In this document: piece after piece, positions 25,201 through 32,618 of the stretch
Layout: every line of letters starts with the position of its first letter
Position numbering within the stretch: the stretch's first letter is position 1
Source: Candidatus Nyctobacter psychrophilus
GTDB lineage: Bacteria; Vulcanimicrobiota; Vulcanimicrobiia; Vulcanimicrobiales; Vulcanimicrobiaceae
Direction of reading: 5' to 3'
Length of the DNA: 32,618 nt
Assembly (NCBI GenBank): GCA_014305025.1
Contig: JACRTY010000053.1
Span: forward strand, 1-32,618
The notes under the pieces: model-generated
The model's database searches: none
What the model was told of the DNA's origin: nothing
What the model saw: only the letters and a program-made list of their open reading frames with translations
Translations under genes and position numbers: made by a program

Positions 25201-25707
25201 GACGACGAGTTCGTAACCGTCGCCGGCATGCTGACGGCCGTGCGTCGCACCGTGACTAAAGCGCAGCAGCAGATGATCGTCGCGACGCTCGAAGACATGA
25301 GCGGCAGCGTGGAGTGCATCGTCTTCCCCAAAACCTATCCCGAGGTCCAGGCGGTCTTCGTGCCCGATGCCGTCGTCACGCTCAAAGGACGCGTACGCTT
25401 GCGTGAACGTCGCGGGTCCATGCCGGGCGAAGATGCGCCGCTCGAACTCTCGCTGACGGTCAATGAAGCGAAGATTTTCGAGCGCCGCGCGCCGGCGCCG
25501 GTACCCAAAGGCTGGCACGTGGCGGCCACGTCGGTCGGCGAAGTCGATGCGCTGGCCCGGCTGCTCAATGAGTCGCCCGGAAGCGTTCCGGTGACCTTGC
25601 ACGTCGGTACCGCGATCGAACGCCTAGAGAAAGGCATCGCCGACAGCATCGACCTGCGCCGTGAACTCGAAGCGATTTTCGGCGCCCCGCGCGTGTGGGA
25701 TGCATGA
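22249..25707 (+). CDS. dnaE: DNA polymerase III subunit alpha
   Basis: The replicative polymerase catalytic subunit, 1152 residues, DnaE1 size. Order: PHP domain from residue ~4 (HLHVHSEYSLLDG), palm and fingers with GRGSAVGSLVSYVLRITDLD, catalytic Asp409 and Asp411 in PDIDTDF, thumb and finger blocks (YQEQVMQMARDIAGFSMSEA, YGFNKSHAVAYGWIAYQTAY), a tandem helix-hairpin-helix, and a C-terminal OB fold (TVAGMLTAVRRTVTKAQQQM). The GTG at 22249 has only a weak ribosome site, but the PHP motif begins right after, leaving no room downstream. The stop overlaps the HAD gene's ATG. An 18-base tandem repeat adds PQNEAVPQNEAV in the post-PHP linker. The gene faces away from the M13 peptidase. Confidence 0.97.
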   Translation: MSSFVHLHVHSEYSLLDGACRVDDLCRRSANDGAPGIALTDHGVMFGAMEFYYAARDHKLTPVVGCEAYIAPRGRFDRTVRDEAHITLLAADLVGYRNLVALISKGFLEGYYYKPRIDMDLLAKHHDGLIVLSGCMSSLVSQPFLRNDPAAAKRAAQPFIDIFGDRFYIEVMRHGIPEQEVVTKGLIALGREMNVPLVATNDSHYLNRGDAQAHDVLLCIGTGKTVADTSRMKFMTDEFYVKSADEMRALFSDAPEACDNTLEIVKRIDIKIPEKQFNIPLYPVPQNEAVPQNEAVPARKTPATYLREICESGLIARYGSERAAADGALRERLDYELGVIEAMDFPSYFLIVWDFIKYARDHDIPVGPGRGSAVGSLVSYVLRITDLDPLKYDLIFERFLNPDRISMPDIDTDFCVERRDEVIRYVTDKYGSDRVAQIVTFGTMAARAAVRDAGRALAVPLGDVDRVAKLIPSGPGGLSIEVALKQVPDLRRLYDGSEQMRRLLDTAKSIEGLARHASTHAAGVVISKDPLVDVTPLIRIAGEDINTQYDMGWVERIGLLKMDFLGLRNLTVMKNAENEIRRTTDPNFDLTALPDDDARTFDMLSRGETTGVFQLESDGMRRVVAELKPTRFDDIVALVALYRPGPMEWIPLYINNKHGRTKPRYLHPKLEPILAPTYGVAAYQEQVMQMARDIAGFSMSEADELRKVMGKKQKEKIPVYRDRFVRGAVEHSAITRELAEEIFAFVEPFAGYGFNKSHAVAYGWIAYQTAYLKANQPRAYLAALMTSVGDKTDKLVEYIEEAKKGGIAVLPPDVNESRAGFTVVADDIRFGLAAVKGVGEGAVAAIIEAREAGGPFVDLFDFVKRVESKLLNRKVFEALVKCGALDGLPGNRAAKLDALEGALAAAARASRERSSGQASLFGESSEHEELRPQLRALPAPPLLEQLGWEKETLGIFVSGHPLADVADALARGGAVALKDLRTRGDDEFVTVAGMLTAVRRTVTKAQQQMIVATLEDMSGSVECIVFPKTYPEVQAVFVPDAVVTLKGRVRLRERRGSMPGEDAPLELSLTVNEAKIFERRAPAPVPKGWHVAATSVGEVDALARLLNESPGSVPVTLHVGTAIERLEKGIADSIDLRRELEAIFGAPRVWDA
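23101..23136 (+). repeat. 18-bp tandem duplication inside dnaE
   Basis: Two exact copies of 18 bases (23101-23118 and 23119-23136) encode PQNEAV twice, in frame. A third partial CCG follows. Confidence 0.9.
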
Positions 25708-26573
25708 CGTTCCCCGCGGCGCGGCCGTTGCTGCTGGCCATCGATCTCGACGGCACGCTGGTCGAGCCGCGCATGCCGGTGCACCCCCAGGTCATCGCCG
25801 CCGTCAAGCGCGCAACGGCGACGGGCATCCGGGCGACCATCGTGACGGGGCGCATGTATGTCGGTGCGCGGCCGTTCGCCGAACTGCTGGACCTCGACGG
25901 ACCCATCATTTGCTACCAGGGCGCGGTCATCGCCGATGCGCGAACCGGCCGATTCGAGCGCGAAGTTCCACTGCCCAACGCCATCGCACTTCGCGTCTAC
26001 CATGCCGCCACGGAGCACGGCTATCACGTGCAGTTCTATCGCAACGACCATTTCTACGTGGAGGCGCGCGACCGCTACACCGAACTGTATGCGCGCACGT
26101 CAGGAGCCGAACCGGTCATCGTCCCTTCGCTCGCCGAAGCCTTCGCCGGCCGCGACAGCACGAAGGTGAACATCGTCACGGAGCCTGAGCGCACTCCGGC
26201 GGCGTTCGATTTGCTCCAACGGACCTGCGGCAGCGATGCGTACGTGACGCGATCGAATCCCGAGTTCGTCGAAGTGCTCAATGCGCGGGTCGACAAAGGC
26301 GTCGCGTTGCGGCTCATCGCCGGCCGATACGGCATTCCACTGGAAAGGACCGTCGCCATCGGGGATTCTTACAACGATCTACCACTGCTGCGGGTGGCGG
26401 GTTTTTCGATTGCCATGGGCTCGGCACCGGAGAGCCTGCGGGCACAAGCGGATGCCGTCGTAGCCGACGTCGAAGGTGACGGCGTGGCTGAAGCGATCGA
26501 CCGTTACGTCCTCGCCACGTGCGCCCCAGGGACGCAGCGCGGCGGCCGTGGAATATCGCCGAGCGCGGGATGA
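25704..26573 (+). CDS. HAD-superfamily Cof-type phosphatase
   Basis: A 289-residue cytoplasmic phosphatase of the Cof/YbiV class (HAD IIB), which dephosphorylates sugar phosphates or nucleotide-like compounds. Motif I DLDGTL gives the nucleophile Asp14 and Asp16; motif II is the Thr of TGRM; motif IV GDSYNDLPLL spans residues 220-229, with Asp221 and Asp225 for magnesium. The IIB cap domain lies at about 90-190. Length is normal. ATG 25704 overlaps the dnaE stop as ATGA, and its own TGA overlaps the ftsQ ATG the same way, so all three are coupled. Substrate cannot be inferred from this position. Confidence 0.92.
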   Translation: MTFPAARPLLLAIDLDGTLVEPRMPVHPQVIAAVKRATATGIRATIVTGRMYVGARPFAELLDLDGPIICYQGAVIADARTGRFEREVPLPNAIALRVYHAATEHGYHVQFYRNDHFYVEARDRYTELYARTSGAEPVIVPSLAEAFAGRDSTKVNIVTEPERTPAAFDLLQRTCGSDAYVTRSNPEFVEVLNARVDKGVALRLIAGRYGIPLERTVAIGDSYNDLPLLRVAGFSIAMGSAPESLRAQADAVVADVEGDGVAEAIDRYVLATCAPGTQRGGRGISPSAG

Positions 26574-27364
26574 TCAACCTCGTGCGAGGGCGCCGTTCGA
26601 AGCGTTCACTGCTGGCGTTCGTGCGAACCTATTGGGTTTTGGCGGCGCTCGGACTGATGGTGCTCGGCGGCGCCGCATGGTGGTTTGCGGGCTCGCCCCT
26701 TTTTCGCTTGAAGACCGTTGCCGTCGGCGGCCTCGTGCGCGTTTCCAAAGCGGACGTGCTGGCGCGCGCGGAACTCGACCCGCGCTCAAACGTCTGGTTG
26801 ATGGATCGCCGCGCCGTCGAAAGGCGCATCGAAGCGATTCCCTACGTCGCGGCGGCGCGCGTCCACCGTCGCTTTCCCGCCGACGTACGCATCGACGTGA
26901 CCGAACGTGAACCGTCGATCTGCTTGCACGACGGCGCTCACCGTAGCTACACGCTCGATCCCGCCCTCCGCGTGCTCGAGCGCGGATGTGCCGCGCCCGG
27001 CATACCGACGTTCACAGTCCAGGCGCCGCTCGACGCCGCGCCTGGAGCCTTCGAGCGCGACGCTCAACTGCTACGGTTGCAAAGCGATGCGGCGGCGCTG
27101 GCCGCGGCGGGACATCGCTATCGCGCCTTCGCGGAAGGCGCCTACGGGGAGCTCGTCGCGACGCTCTGGGACGGCATCACGGTGCGGTTTGCCCGCGATG
27201 CCGATTTGGGACGCGCGCAAAGCCTGATCGCCCCGATCCTCGCCCAGCTCGGTCCGCGAGCGGCGTACGTGCGCAGCGTGGACCTGCGCGCCCCGACGAC
27301 CCCGGTCGTGGAGTATCGCGAGAACGAGCCCGCCCGCGGAAAGCCGGCCTATCCACAGCAATGA
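26570..27364 (+). CDS. ftsQ: cell division protein FtsQ/DivIB
   Basis: A 264-residue bitopic divisome scaffold. A basic cytoplasmic N-terminus (GRRSKRS) leads to one membrane helix (WVLAALGLMVLGGAAWWFAG, ~23-42). A POTRA domain follows (SPLFRLKTVAVGGLVRVSKA, ARAELDP, NVWLMDRRAVERRIEAIPYV), then VTEREPSICLHDG and a beta domain ending in VDLRAPTTPVVEY. This order is typical of FtsQ. Start ATG 26570 overlaps the HAD stop; the longer frame to 26519 is the HAD 3' end read out of frame. FtsA and FtsZ follow. It bridges FtsL/FtsB, FtsN and related partners at the septum; those genes are not in the window. Confidence 0.9.
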   Translation: MINLVRGRRSKRSLLAFVRTYWVLAALGLMVLGGAAWWFAGSPLFRLKTVAVGGLVRVSKADVLARAELDPRSNVWLMDRRAVERRIEAIPYVAAARVHRRFPADVRIDVTEREPSICLHDGAHRSYTLDPALRVLERGCAAPGIPTFTVQAPLDAAPGAFERDAQLLRLQSDAAALAAAGHRYRAFAEGAYGELVATLWDGITVRFARDADLGRAQSLIAPILAQLGPRAAYVRSVDLRAPTTPVVEYRENEPARGKPAYPQQ

Positions 27365-27389
27365 ACAGGTCATAAACACAACATATACA
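27362..27389 (+). promoter_or_regulatory. candidate ftsA-ftsZ promoter
   Basis: TGAACA (27362-27367), 16-base spacer, TATACA (27384-27389), placed in the only gap (53 bases) of the division cluster. Weak -35; it may be chance. Confidence 0.25.
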
Positions 27390-27417
27390 AGGAACCCACC
27401 GCAGCGACCACAATATA

Positions 27418-28665
27418 TTGGGTCCATGGGCGCACGGCTTGAATAGACCGTCCTGGGGGGCCACCGTTGCGGGGCTCGATATCGGTACGACCAAGACCTG
27501 CGCGGTCGTCGCGGCTTCATCACCCGGCGGCCTCGAAATCATCGGCATCGGCGAGGCGCCGTCGACCGGGCTGCGCAAGGGGATCATCACCGACCTGGAA
27601 GAGACGGTGCGCTCGATCGAGGCCGCGACCGAACGCGCCGAGCGCATGGCCGGGGTCAACATCTCACACGTGTACGTCGGCGTCACCGGCGAACACGTGC
27701 AAAGCACGAACAACCGCGGCGTCGTTGCGGTGCGGGGCGAGGAGCGCGAAGTCGTTCGCGGCGACGTCAACCGCGTCATCGATGCTTCCAAGTTGATCAA
27801 CGTGGGTGCGGAGCGCCAGATCATCCACGCGCTACCGCGCCACTTCACGGTTGATGGACACGACGGCGTGACCGATCCGGTCGGGATGTCGGGCGGCCGC
27901 TTGGAAGTCGACACGCACATCGTCACCGGTGGCAACAGCTTCATCACCAACGTACTCAAATGCGTGCACCGCGCGGGTCTCGAACCCGCCGGCATCGTGT
28001 TCGAGCCGCTCGCTTCGTCGGCGGCGACGCTGCTCGCCGAAGAGCAGCACGTCGGCGTGATTCTGCTCGATATCGGCGGCGGGACGACCGACGTTGCCGT
28101 GTACGCCGCGGGGGGCGCCGTCGCGACCGGTACGATTCCCGTCGGCGGCAATACGCTGACTAACGACATTGCGCTCGGCCTGAAAACGACCTTCGCCGAA
28201 GCGGAGAAAGTCAAACGCACGGTCGCCACGCTCGCTCGCGAAGGCGAACGGGAAGCCTGCTTCACCGTCACGACCCTCGACGGCCGTACGACCAATGCGG
28301 TGACGGCGGCTGCCTTGCGCACGATCGTCGAAGCACGCCTGCTTGAGATCTTTCGCCTGGCGCGTGCGCAGGTCGCCGACCGTCTGCCGCGCGACGTCAT
28401 TCTGGCCGAGGTCGTGTTGACCGGCGGCGGCGCACGCCTGCGCGGCATTGAAGCGGCTGCCGCAGACTTCTTTGCCATGCCTGCCCGAATCGGCGTGCCG
28501 GCGACGATCGGGGGATTGAGCGATGCGGCGAAACAACCGGAGTTCTCAACGGCCGTGGGCCTCGTGCTGTTCGGCCCCAAGAGCAACGGCACGTTCGGAA
28601 ACGGACGCAAAAAGCACGCCGCGTTCCACCAACTCGGTACGTGGCTTGGCGACCTATGGAACTAG
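27418..28665 (+). CDS. ftsA: cell division protein FtsA
   Basis: Actin-like ATPase that tethers FtsZ to the membrane, 415 residues. [12 protein letters not shown] (20-31) is the phosphate-1 motif; the 1C domain follows ([20 protein letters not shown] and onwards); phosphate-2 [14 protein letters not shown] is near 217-230; and the adenosine motif [12 protein letters not shown] comes toward the end. The C-terminus LGTWLGDLW is the amphipathic membrane-targeting helix. The start is non-ATG and undecided: TTG 27418 or TTG 27439, neither with a clear ribosome site. An out-of-frame ATG between them would give only a 6-residue peptide. The gap to ftsZ is 59 bases. Confidence 0.95.
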   Translation: MGPWAHGLNRPSWGATVAGLDIGTTKTCAVVAASSPGGLEIIGIGEAPSTGLRKGIITDLEETVRSIEAATERAERMAGVNISHVYVGVTGEHVQSTNNRGVVAVRGEEREVVRGDVNRVIDASKLINVGAERQIIHALPRHFTVDGHDGVTDPVGMSGGRLEVDTHIVTGGNSFITNVLKCVHRAGLEPAGIVFEPLASSAATLLAEEQHVGVILLDIGGGTTDVAVYAAGGAVATGTIPVGGNTLTNDIALGLKTTFAEAEKVKRTVATLAREGEREACFTVTTLDGRTTNAVTAAALRTIVEARLLEIFRLARAQVADRLPRDVILAEVVLTGGGARLRGIEAAAADFFAMPARIGVPATIGGLSDAAKQPEFSTAVGLVLFGPKSNGTFGNGRKKHAAFHQLGTWLGDLWN

Positions 28666-28724
28666 TAGGACCCCGTTCTACCAACGATTCTTTTACTCTC
28701 TTCTCATCGCCGACGGAGGCAACG

Positions 28725-29795
28725 ATGGCCGACTCCAAGCGCTACAATCCCGAACACGCGGCGACGATCAAGGTCGTCGGCATTGGCGGCAGTGGATGTA
28801 ATGCCGTCAACCGCATGATCGAGGCGGGTCTCGAAAACGTCGAGTTCTATGCGATCAACACCGACGTGCAAGCGCTGCGCAACGTTCGCACGGAGAACAC
28901 CGTGCAGATCGGCAGCGGAAAAACGCGCGGGCTTGGCGCCGGGGCGAATCCAGAGACGGGCCGCGAAGCGGCGGATGAATCACGCGAAGACCTGGCAATG
29001 GTCCTTGACGGCGCGGACCTCGTGTTCATCACCGCCGGCATGGGCGGCGGCACGGGGACGGGCGCCGCGCCGATCCTGGCCGAACTCGCGCGCGAGTCGG
29101 GCGCCCTCACCGTCGCCGTCGTCACCAAGCCTTTCTCGTTTGAAGGACGCAAGCGGATGCTGCTCGCCGAGCGCGGCATCGCCGACCTCGAAGCGAAGGT
29201 CGACACGCTCATCACGATCCCGAACGAACGTATCCTGCAGATCATCGAAAAGCGCACGCCGCTGCAAGAAGCGTTCGCGTACGCCGACGACATCTTGCGC
29301 CAAGGCATCCAAGGCATATCGGATTTGATCACGCAGCCTGGATTGATCAACCTCGATTTCGCCGACGTCAAGGCGATCATGACCGATGCCGGCTCCGCCA
29401 TGATGGGCATCGGTGACGGCACGGGCGAACACCGCGCCGTGGACGCTGCGCAAAAAGCGATTGCCTCGCCGCTGCTCGAGACGACGATCGAAGGGGCGCG
29501 CGGCGTCATCTTCAACATCACGGGCGGCCCCGATCTCGCCATGTACGAAGTCAACGAAGCGGCCGAGATGATCGCCCGCGCCGTCGACTCCGATGCGCAG
29601 ATCATCTTTGGCGCGTCGATCGATCCCGCGATGCAGTCGAAGGTTCGCATCACGGTGTTAGCCGCCGGCTTCGGCGCCCGCCGCAGCATCGATTCGACCG
29701 CGAGCGCCTTCTCGTTCGATCAAAAGTTCGAAAAGGTGGCCCCGGTCAACATGGACGACATCGAAGTCCCCGCCTTTTTACGCTACCGCAGCTGA
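28725..29795 (+). CDS. ftsZ: cell division protein FtsZ
   Basis: Tubulin-like GTPase that forms the division ring, 356 residues. [15 protein letters not shown] (17-31), the G-box GGGTGTG (107-113), [11 protein letters not shown] (134-144), and the T7 synergy loop NLDFADVK (209-216) are all present. The globular part ends near 319, leaving a linker of only ~25 residues before the conserved tail [12 protein letters not shown], which binds FtsA. Most bacterial FtsZ linkers are longer. ATG 28725 has GGAGG six bases upstream; a longer open frame begins in ftsA. Directly follows ftsA, with FtsQ and DnaE upstream. Confidence 0.97.
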   Translation: MADSKRYNPEHAATIKVVGIGGSGCNAVNRMIEAGLENVEFYAINTDVQALRNVRTENTVQIGSGKTRGLGAGANPETGREAADESREDLAMVLDGADLVFITAGMGGGTGTGAAPILAELARESGALTVAVVTKPFSFEGRKRMLLAERGIADLEAKVDTLITIPNERILQIIEKRTPLQEAFAYADDILRQGIQGISDLITQPGLINLDFADVKAIMTDAGSAMMGIGDGTGEHRAVDAAQKAIASPLLETTIEGARGVIFNITGGPDLAMYEVNEAAEMIARAVDSDAQIIFGASIDPAMQSKVRITVLAAGFGARRSIDSTASAFSFDQKFEKVAPVNMDDIEVPAFLRYRS

Positions 29796-29842
29796 GCTCG
29801 GGAACACGGCGATACGAGAGGCTTCGATAGACGTTTTCTAAA

Positions 29843-30343
29843 GTGAGGGGGCGCACGCGCCGACCATTGGCGGAGTACCGCAACGCCGCGCCTGGTGTGC
29901 GCTCGGGAAGGTTGAGCCTTTTGGTCAAACGGAGTCTCGCCGGCGACCGCGTCTGGGTCTTTGACGTTCGGGATGTCTCGGCGGCGACGCGGCTGCGGCG
30001 CGAGGTCGTCGCCTTCCTGCGAGGGCACGCCCGGGATACCGACGACGACGCCAGCGAGTTGATCCTGGGCGAACTTTTGGGGAATGTCGTCAAACATACG
30101 CCCGGATACGCCGAAGTCGCGCTGGCGTGTTGCGAGGGGGAAAGCAAACTGTACGTGACCGACCGCGGCCCCGGCTTTACGGCGACGCGAGCGACGTTGC
30201 CTGAGGATCCGCTCGACGAGAACGGCCGCGGCATGTTCCTCGTGCATGCGCTATCGCGCAAGGTCAGCGTCAACGCGTTACCCGGCGGAGGAACCGAAGT
30301 TGCAGTGGAGCTTCCCATTCGGGTGTCCGCGGTTTCGGCGTGA
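29843..30343 (+). CDS. HATPase_c_2 (RsbW/SpoIIAB-like) ATP-binding protein
   Basis: Up to 166 residues. A single GHKL ATPase domain: N-box ELILGELLGNVVKHT, G1 box YVTDRGPGFTA, and G2 box NGRGMFLVHALS, as in anti-sigma kinases of the RsbW/SpoIIAB class, and also in stand-alone sensor relatives. No anti-anti-sigma (STAS) partner gene or sigma factor is next to it. GTG 29843 is the longest start; the first ~25 residues are Arg-rich and may not be native, so a later start is possible. The stop overlaps the next gene's GTG as GTGA. Its placement behind ftsZ is unusual and raises a stress or division-timing role by inference only. Confidence 0.8.
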   Translation: MRGRTRRPLAEYRNAAPGVRSGRLSLLVKRSLAGDRVWVFDVRDVSAATRLRREVVAFLRGHARDTDDDASELILGELLGNVVKHTPGYAEVALACCEGESKLYVTDRGPGFTATRATLPEDPLDENGRGMFLVHALSRKVSVNALPGGGTEVAVELPIRVSAVSA

Positions 30344-31572
30344 CGAAGATTCGGGTCGGTCGGATTGCGACGGAGATCGCCGAACGAGCGATCGCTCTGC
30401 GCCGCCAGGTCCACCGCTTCCCCGAACTGGGCTTCGAAGAAGAACGGACCGCGCAACTGGTCGAACGCGAACTCGATACGCTCGGCATCGAGCATCGCCG
30501 CGTCGCCGGAACGGGGGTGGTCGGCCGCATTGCGGGCGGCCAACCGGGCAAGGTTGCCGCCCTGCGCGCCGATATGGACGCGCTACCCGTGACGGAGCGC
30601 TCGGGTGAATCGTTTAGCTCCGAAGTGCCTGGGAAGATGCACGCCTGCGGGCACGATGCCCACACGGCGATGCTCCTCGGCGCCGCGCACGTGCTCGCTG
30701 CGGAACGCGAACGTTGGAAGGGCACGGCGGTCTTGTTGTTTCAGCCCGCCGAAGAGGGCCCGGGCGGCGCGCTGCCCATGATTGAAGCGGGCGCGCTGCG
30801 AGAACCGCCGGTGGACGCCGTGGCCATGCTCCACGTCGATCCACGCCTGGAAACGGGCACGATCGGGTTCATCGGCGGCATCTGCAACGCCGCGGCCGAC
30901 GAGTTTCGGATCGCCATCGAAGGGCGAGGCGGTCATGGCGCGTCGCCACACCTCTCGGTCGATGCGATCCCGTGCGCAGCCGCCGTGGTCCTCGCGCTGC
31001 AGAACATCGCCGCGCGCGAAACGGACCCGTTGAAAACCGTCGTCGTCACCATCGGCACCATTGAGGGCGGATACCGCAACAACATCATTGCCGACACTGT
31101 GACGATGAGCGGTACGTTCCGTTCGCAAGACCCGCTGGTCCGAAGCGGCCTGGAAGCGCGTGCCCGGCGGATCGTCGAGGGCATTGCGGCGGCGTACGGC
31201 GCCGGAGCCACGCTCGAGGTGCTCTACGGGTATCCTCCGGTGGTCAACGACGCCCAACTCGCCGACACGTTCCGGCGCTACCTCGCGGCGGCGACGACCC
31301 TGCCGGTCGAGCGCCCGGCTCCGACGATGGGCGGCGAAGATTTCGCGTATTTTGCGGAACGCGTTCCCGGTCTCATGATCCGCCATGGGATTCGCAGTGA
31401 GCAGGCGGGCTCGGTGCATCCCGCGCATAGCTCGCAATTCCGGCTCGACGAAGCGGCGCTGGCGACCGGCATCGAAACCCTGGTTGCCTTTGCGCGCGGG
31501 GTCGGTACGGGCGAGGTTTACGGGAACGCGGCGCGCAGTCGCGGTCGAGCGGCATGCGCTGGTGACACGTGA
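30340..31572 (+). CDS. M20 family amidohydrolase
   Basis: A 410-residue metal-dependent amidohydrolase of the M20D class (N-acyl amino acid amidohydrolase, hippurate hydrolase, or carboxypeptidase relatives), cytoplasmic. RADMDALPV, MHACGHDAHTAMLLGAA with metal ligands Cys, His and Asp nearby, QPAEEGPGGA, a lid-domain start EGRGGHGASPHLSVDAI, and GGEDFAYF near the end are in the family order. The 'HSSQF' near 365 replaces the usual 'HNPRF' position, and a ~30-residue Arg/Ala-rich tail extends past the normal end. GTG 30340 overlaps the HATPase stop as GTGA. Substrate is unknown. Confidence 0.92.
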   Translation: MTKIRVGRIATEIAERAIALRRQVHRFPELGFEEERTAQLVERELDTLGIEHRRVAGTGVVGRIAGGQPGKVAALRADMDALPVTERSGESFSSEVPGKMHACGHDAHTAMLLGAAHVLAAERERWKGTAVLLFQPAEEGPGGALPMIEAGALREPPVDAVAMLHVDPRLETGTIGFIGGICNAAADEFRIAIEGRGGHGASPHLSVDAIPCAAAVVLALQNIAARETDPLKTVVVTIGTIEGGYRNNIIADTVTMSGTFRSQDPLVRSGLEARARRIVEGIAAAYGAGATLEVLYGYPPVVNDAQLADTFRRYLAAATTLPVERPAPTMGGEDFAYFAERVPGLMIRHGIRSEQAGSVHPAHSSQFRLDEAALATGIETLVAFARGVGTGEVYGNAARSRGRAACAGDT

Positions 31573-31641
31573 ACCCAGATGTAGCGGCCATGGGGACGGT
31601 GAGGCACTACCTATAGTGGTTAGGCGAGGAAGACGATACCG

Positions 31642-32160
31642 ATGAGCGAAGCCTCCGGCATGGTTGCAACCACATCGCTTGCTCGCCCCTCGGCGAGCGC
31701 GCTCCATGCCAGCCTCGACTTCGCGACCTCTCCCGACGTGGCGTTTCGCTTGATTTGCGAGGTCGAAAAGTGGCCGCTCTGGCTCTCCTTTTTGGTCAGC
31801 GCTCGCCGGACGGATGCACAGCCGCTCCGGCTTGGAAGCGAAGTCGCGTTGCGTGGCGCGATCCCGGGCGAATCAGAGGAGCTGTACGAGGTCGATCAGT
31901 TCCTCGACGGCCATATCGTCTCGCTGGTCGGCGCCTATTCCGTCCGGCGCCGCATCGACTTTCGCATCGAACGCAAGAGCGAGCGCTCCAAACTGATCGT
32001 GCGGGTGGATTACCCGGCGTACGGTGGCGCGCTCGGTAGCCTGCTGGACCGCTTGACGAATCGGCGCCGCTTATCGGTGGCTCTCGAACAGTCGCTCGAG
32101 CATTTTCGGGGCCTCGTCGAGTTCAAGGGCCTCGACGACCCCCTCCTCGCCGACTTTTGA
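31642..32160 (+). CDS. SRPBCC (START-like) family protein
   Basis: A 172-residue protein. After a ~25-residue Ser/Ala-rich leader, ASLDFATSPDVAFRLICEVE and KWPLWLSFLVSARRTD match the start of the SRPBCC fold (polyketide cyclase/START-like), which forms a ligand-binding cavity. A basic C-terminal helix (LLDRLTNRRRLSVALEQSLE) follows, as usual. ATG 31642 has GAGGAAG 10-15 bases upstream; a TATAGT hexamer (31612-31617) could be the -10 of its own promoter. It is separated from the M20 gene by ~70 bases. Ligand is unknown. Confidence 0.8.
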   Translation: MSEASGMVATTSLARPSASALHASLDFATSPDVAFRLICEVEKWPLWLSFLVSARRTDAQPLRLGSEVALRGAIPGESEELYEVDQFLDGHIVSLVGAYSVRRRIDFRIERKSERSKLIVRVDYPAYGGALGSLLDRLTNRRRLSVALEQSLEHFRGLVEFKGLDDPLLADF

Positions 32161-32235
32161 TACGCCCTAATTAAAAACCGCTAGTACCTCTGGTGTGTTT
32201 GAAGAACTGACCTTTGCGACGAGACGGGAGAACGA

Positions 32236-32604
32236 GTGCCGATCTACGAGTATCAATGTAAAGACTGCGCGGCGGTGAGCGACGTTCGGCATGGATTCAA
32301 AGAGACCAACACGGAATCGTGCCGCGCCTGCGGCGGCGAATTGAAGCGCCGCTTCACGCCGACGACGGGGATCGTCTTCAAGGGTTCGGGATTCTACGTG
32401 ACCGATTCGCGCACGTCCGCAGCGGAGCGGACGGCCAAAAAGAGCGATGGGGCGGCGAAGAGCGGAGAGCCCGCCGACGGAAACGCTGGAGCCAAAGGAG
32501 ACACCGCCGCCAAAACGGACGCCGCCAAGGCCGATTCGACGGCCTCGACCGACTCCGGTTCCACAGCGGTTCCGGGTTCGAAAAAGGCTGACGCGGCAGC
32601 GTGA
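32236..32604 (+). CDS. FmdB family zinc-ribbon protein
   Basis: A 122-residue protein. MPIYEYQCKDCAAVSDVRHG, then ETNTESCRACGGELKRRF: two CxxC pairs making one zinc ribbon, the standard FmdB/CxxC_CXXC_SSSS layout, with the GSGFYVTDSR block after. The C-terminal ~60 residues are low complexity (Ala, Lys, Ser, Asp, Thr), disordered. GTG 32236, with GGGAG eight to twelve bases upstream. FmdB was named for formamidase regulation, but most members have no proven role. Only 14 bases follow the stop in the window. Confidence 0.88.
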   Translation: MPIYEYQCKDCAAVSDVRHGFKETNTESCRACGGELKRRFTPTTGIVFKGSGFYVTDSRTSAAERTAKKSDGAAKSGEPADGNAGAKGDTAAKTDAAKADSTASTDSGSTAVPGSKKADAAA

Positions 32605-32618
32605 CCGCGGATTTGGCC

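Noticed and set aside
27426..27446. Six-codon frame (MGARLE) overlapping the ftsA start region
   Set aside because: Could act as a leader peptide, but it has no ribosome site and nothing else supports it.
27177..28610. Minus-strand frame over ftsA
   Set aside because: Ser/Thr/Arg-rich antisense shadow of ftsA.
1..32618. CRISPR arrays, tRNA or rRNA genes, prophage or restriction systems
   Set aside because: No regularly spaced repeats, cloverleaf, rRNA core sequences or phage/restriction gene sets were seen on either strand.

Overview
The window is high-GC bacterial chromosome, coding on both strands, with short intergenic gaps and many 4-base stop/start overlaps. It holds ordinary chromosomal genes (dnaE, ftsQ, ftsA, ftsZ, pckA, succinate dehydrogenase) around one worn accessory stretch. 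The mix is a CCG-domain (type E-like) succinate dehydrogenase, an M13 peptidase, an atypical Crp/Fnr regulator, a DmpA-type peptidase, ATP-dependent PEP carboxykinase, and a division cluster lacking mur genes. This suggests a little-studied, probably soil-dwelling high-GC phylum; Eremiobacterota (WPS-2/Vulcanimicrobiota) is my best guess, by inference only. No rRNA, tRNA or CRISPR was seen.

Layout: 1-742 holds a less GC-rich, secreted-looking hypothetical gene broken at a run of six C (G on the coding strand) and running off the left edge. 824-3691 (minus) is a coupled three-gene unit: zinc-motif anti-sigma-like membrane protein, ABC ATPase and ABC-2 permease. 3754-7965 has an old-yellow-enzyme reductase, a YjbQ protein, a truncated Uma2 remnant, a MetE-C-like methyltransferase, a small zinc ribbon and a Crp/Fnr regulator. 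7978-10928 has pckA back to back with a DmpA/S58 peptidase. 11081-11467 is a PRC-barrel protein whose stop codon abuts a decayed IS5-family element (11468-12015).

12.0-15.2 kb is the accessory, decaying part: a secreted hypothetical protein, a frameshifted NAD(P)-binding reductase, a DJ-1/PfpI fragment, a CDGSH iron-sulfur protein and an orphan soluble VirD4/TraG-like ATPase. 15.2-18.9 kb is an sdhA-sdhB-HdrB-like operon with a candidate leaderless promoter and a strong intrinsic terminator. 19.0-22.2 kb has a frameshifted DUF4349 membrane protein and an M13 metallopeptidase.

22.2-31.6 kb (plus) is the replication/division block: dnaE, a Cof-type HAD phosphatase and ftsQ joined by ATGA overlaps, then ftsA, ftsZ, an anti-sigma-type HATPase and an M20 amidohydrolase joined by a GTGA overlap. 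An SRPBCC protein and an FmdB zinc ribbon close the window. The gene order ties replication (DnaE) to divisome assembly (FtsQ, FtsA, FtsZ) in one transcription direction. PckA and succinate dehydrogenase serve central carbon metabolism. I found no convincing new defence or mobile system; the most unusual items are the dnaE-HAD-ftsQ coupling, the orphan VirD4-like ATPase with its CDGSH neighbour, and the probable ATT start of pckA.
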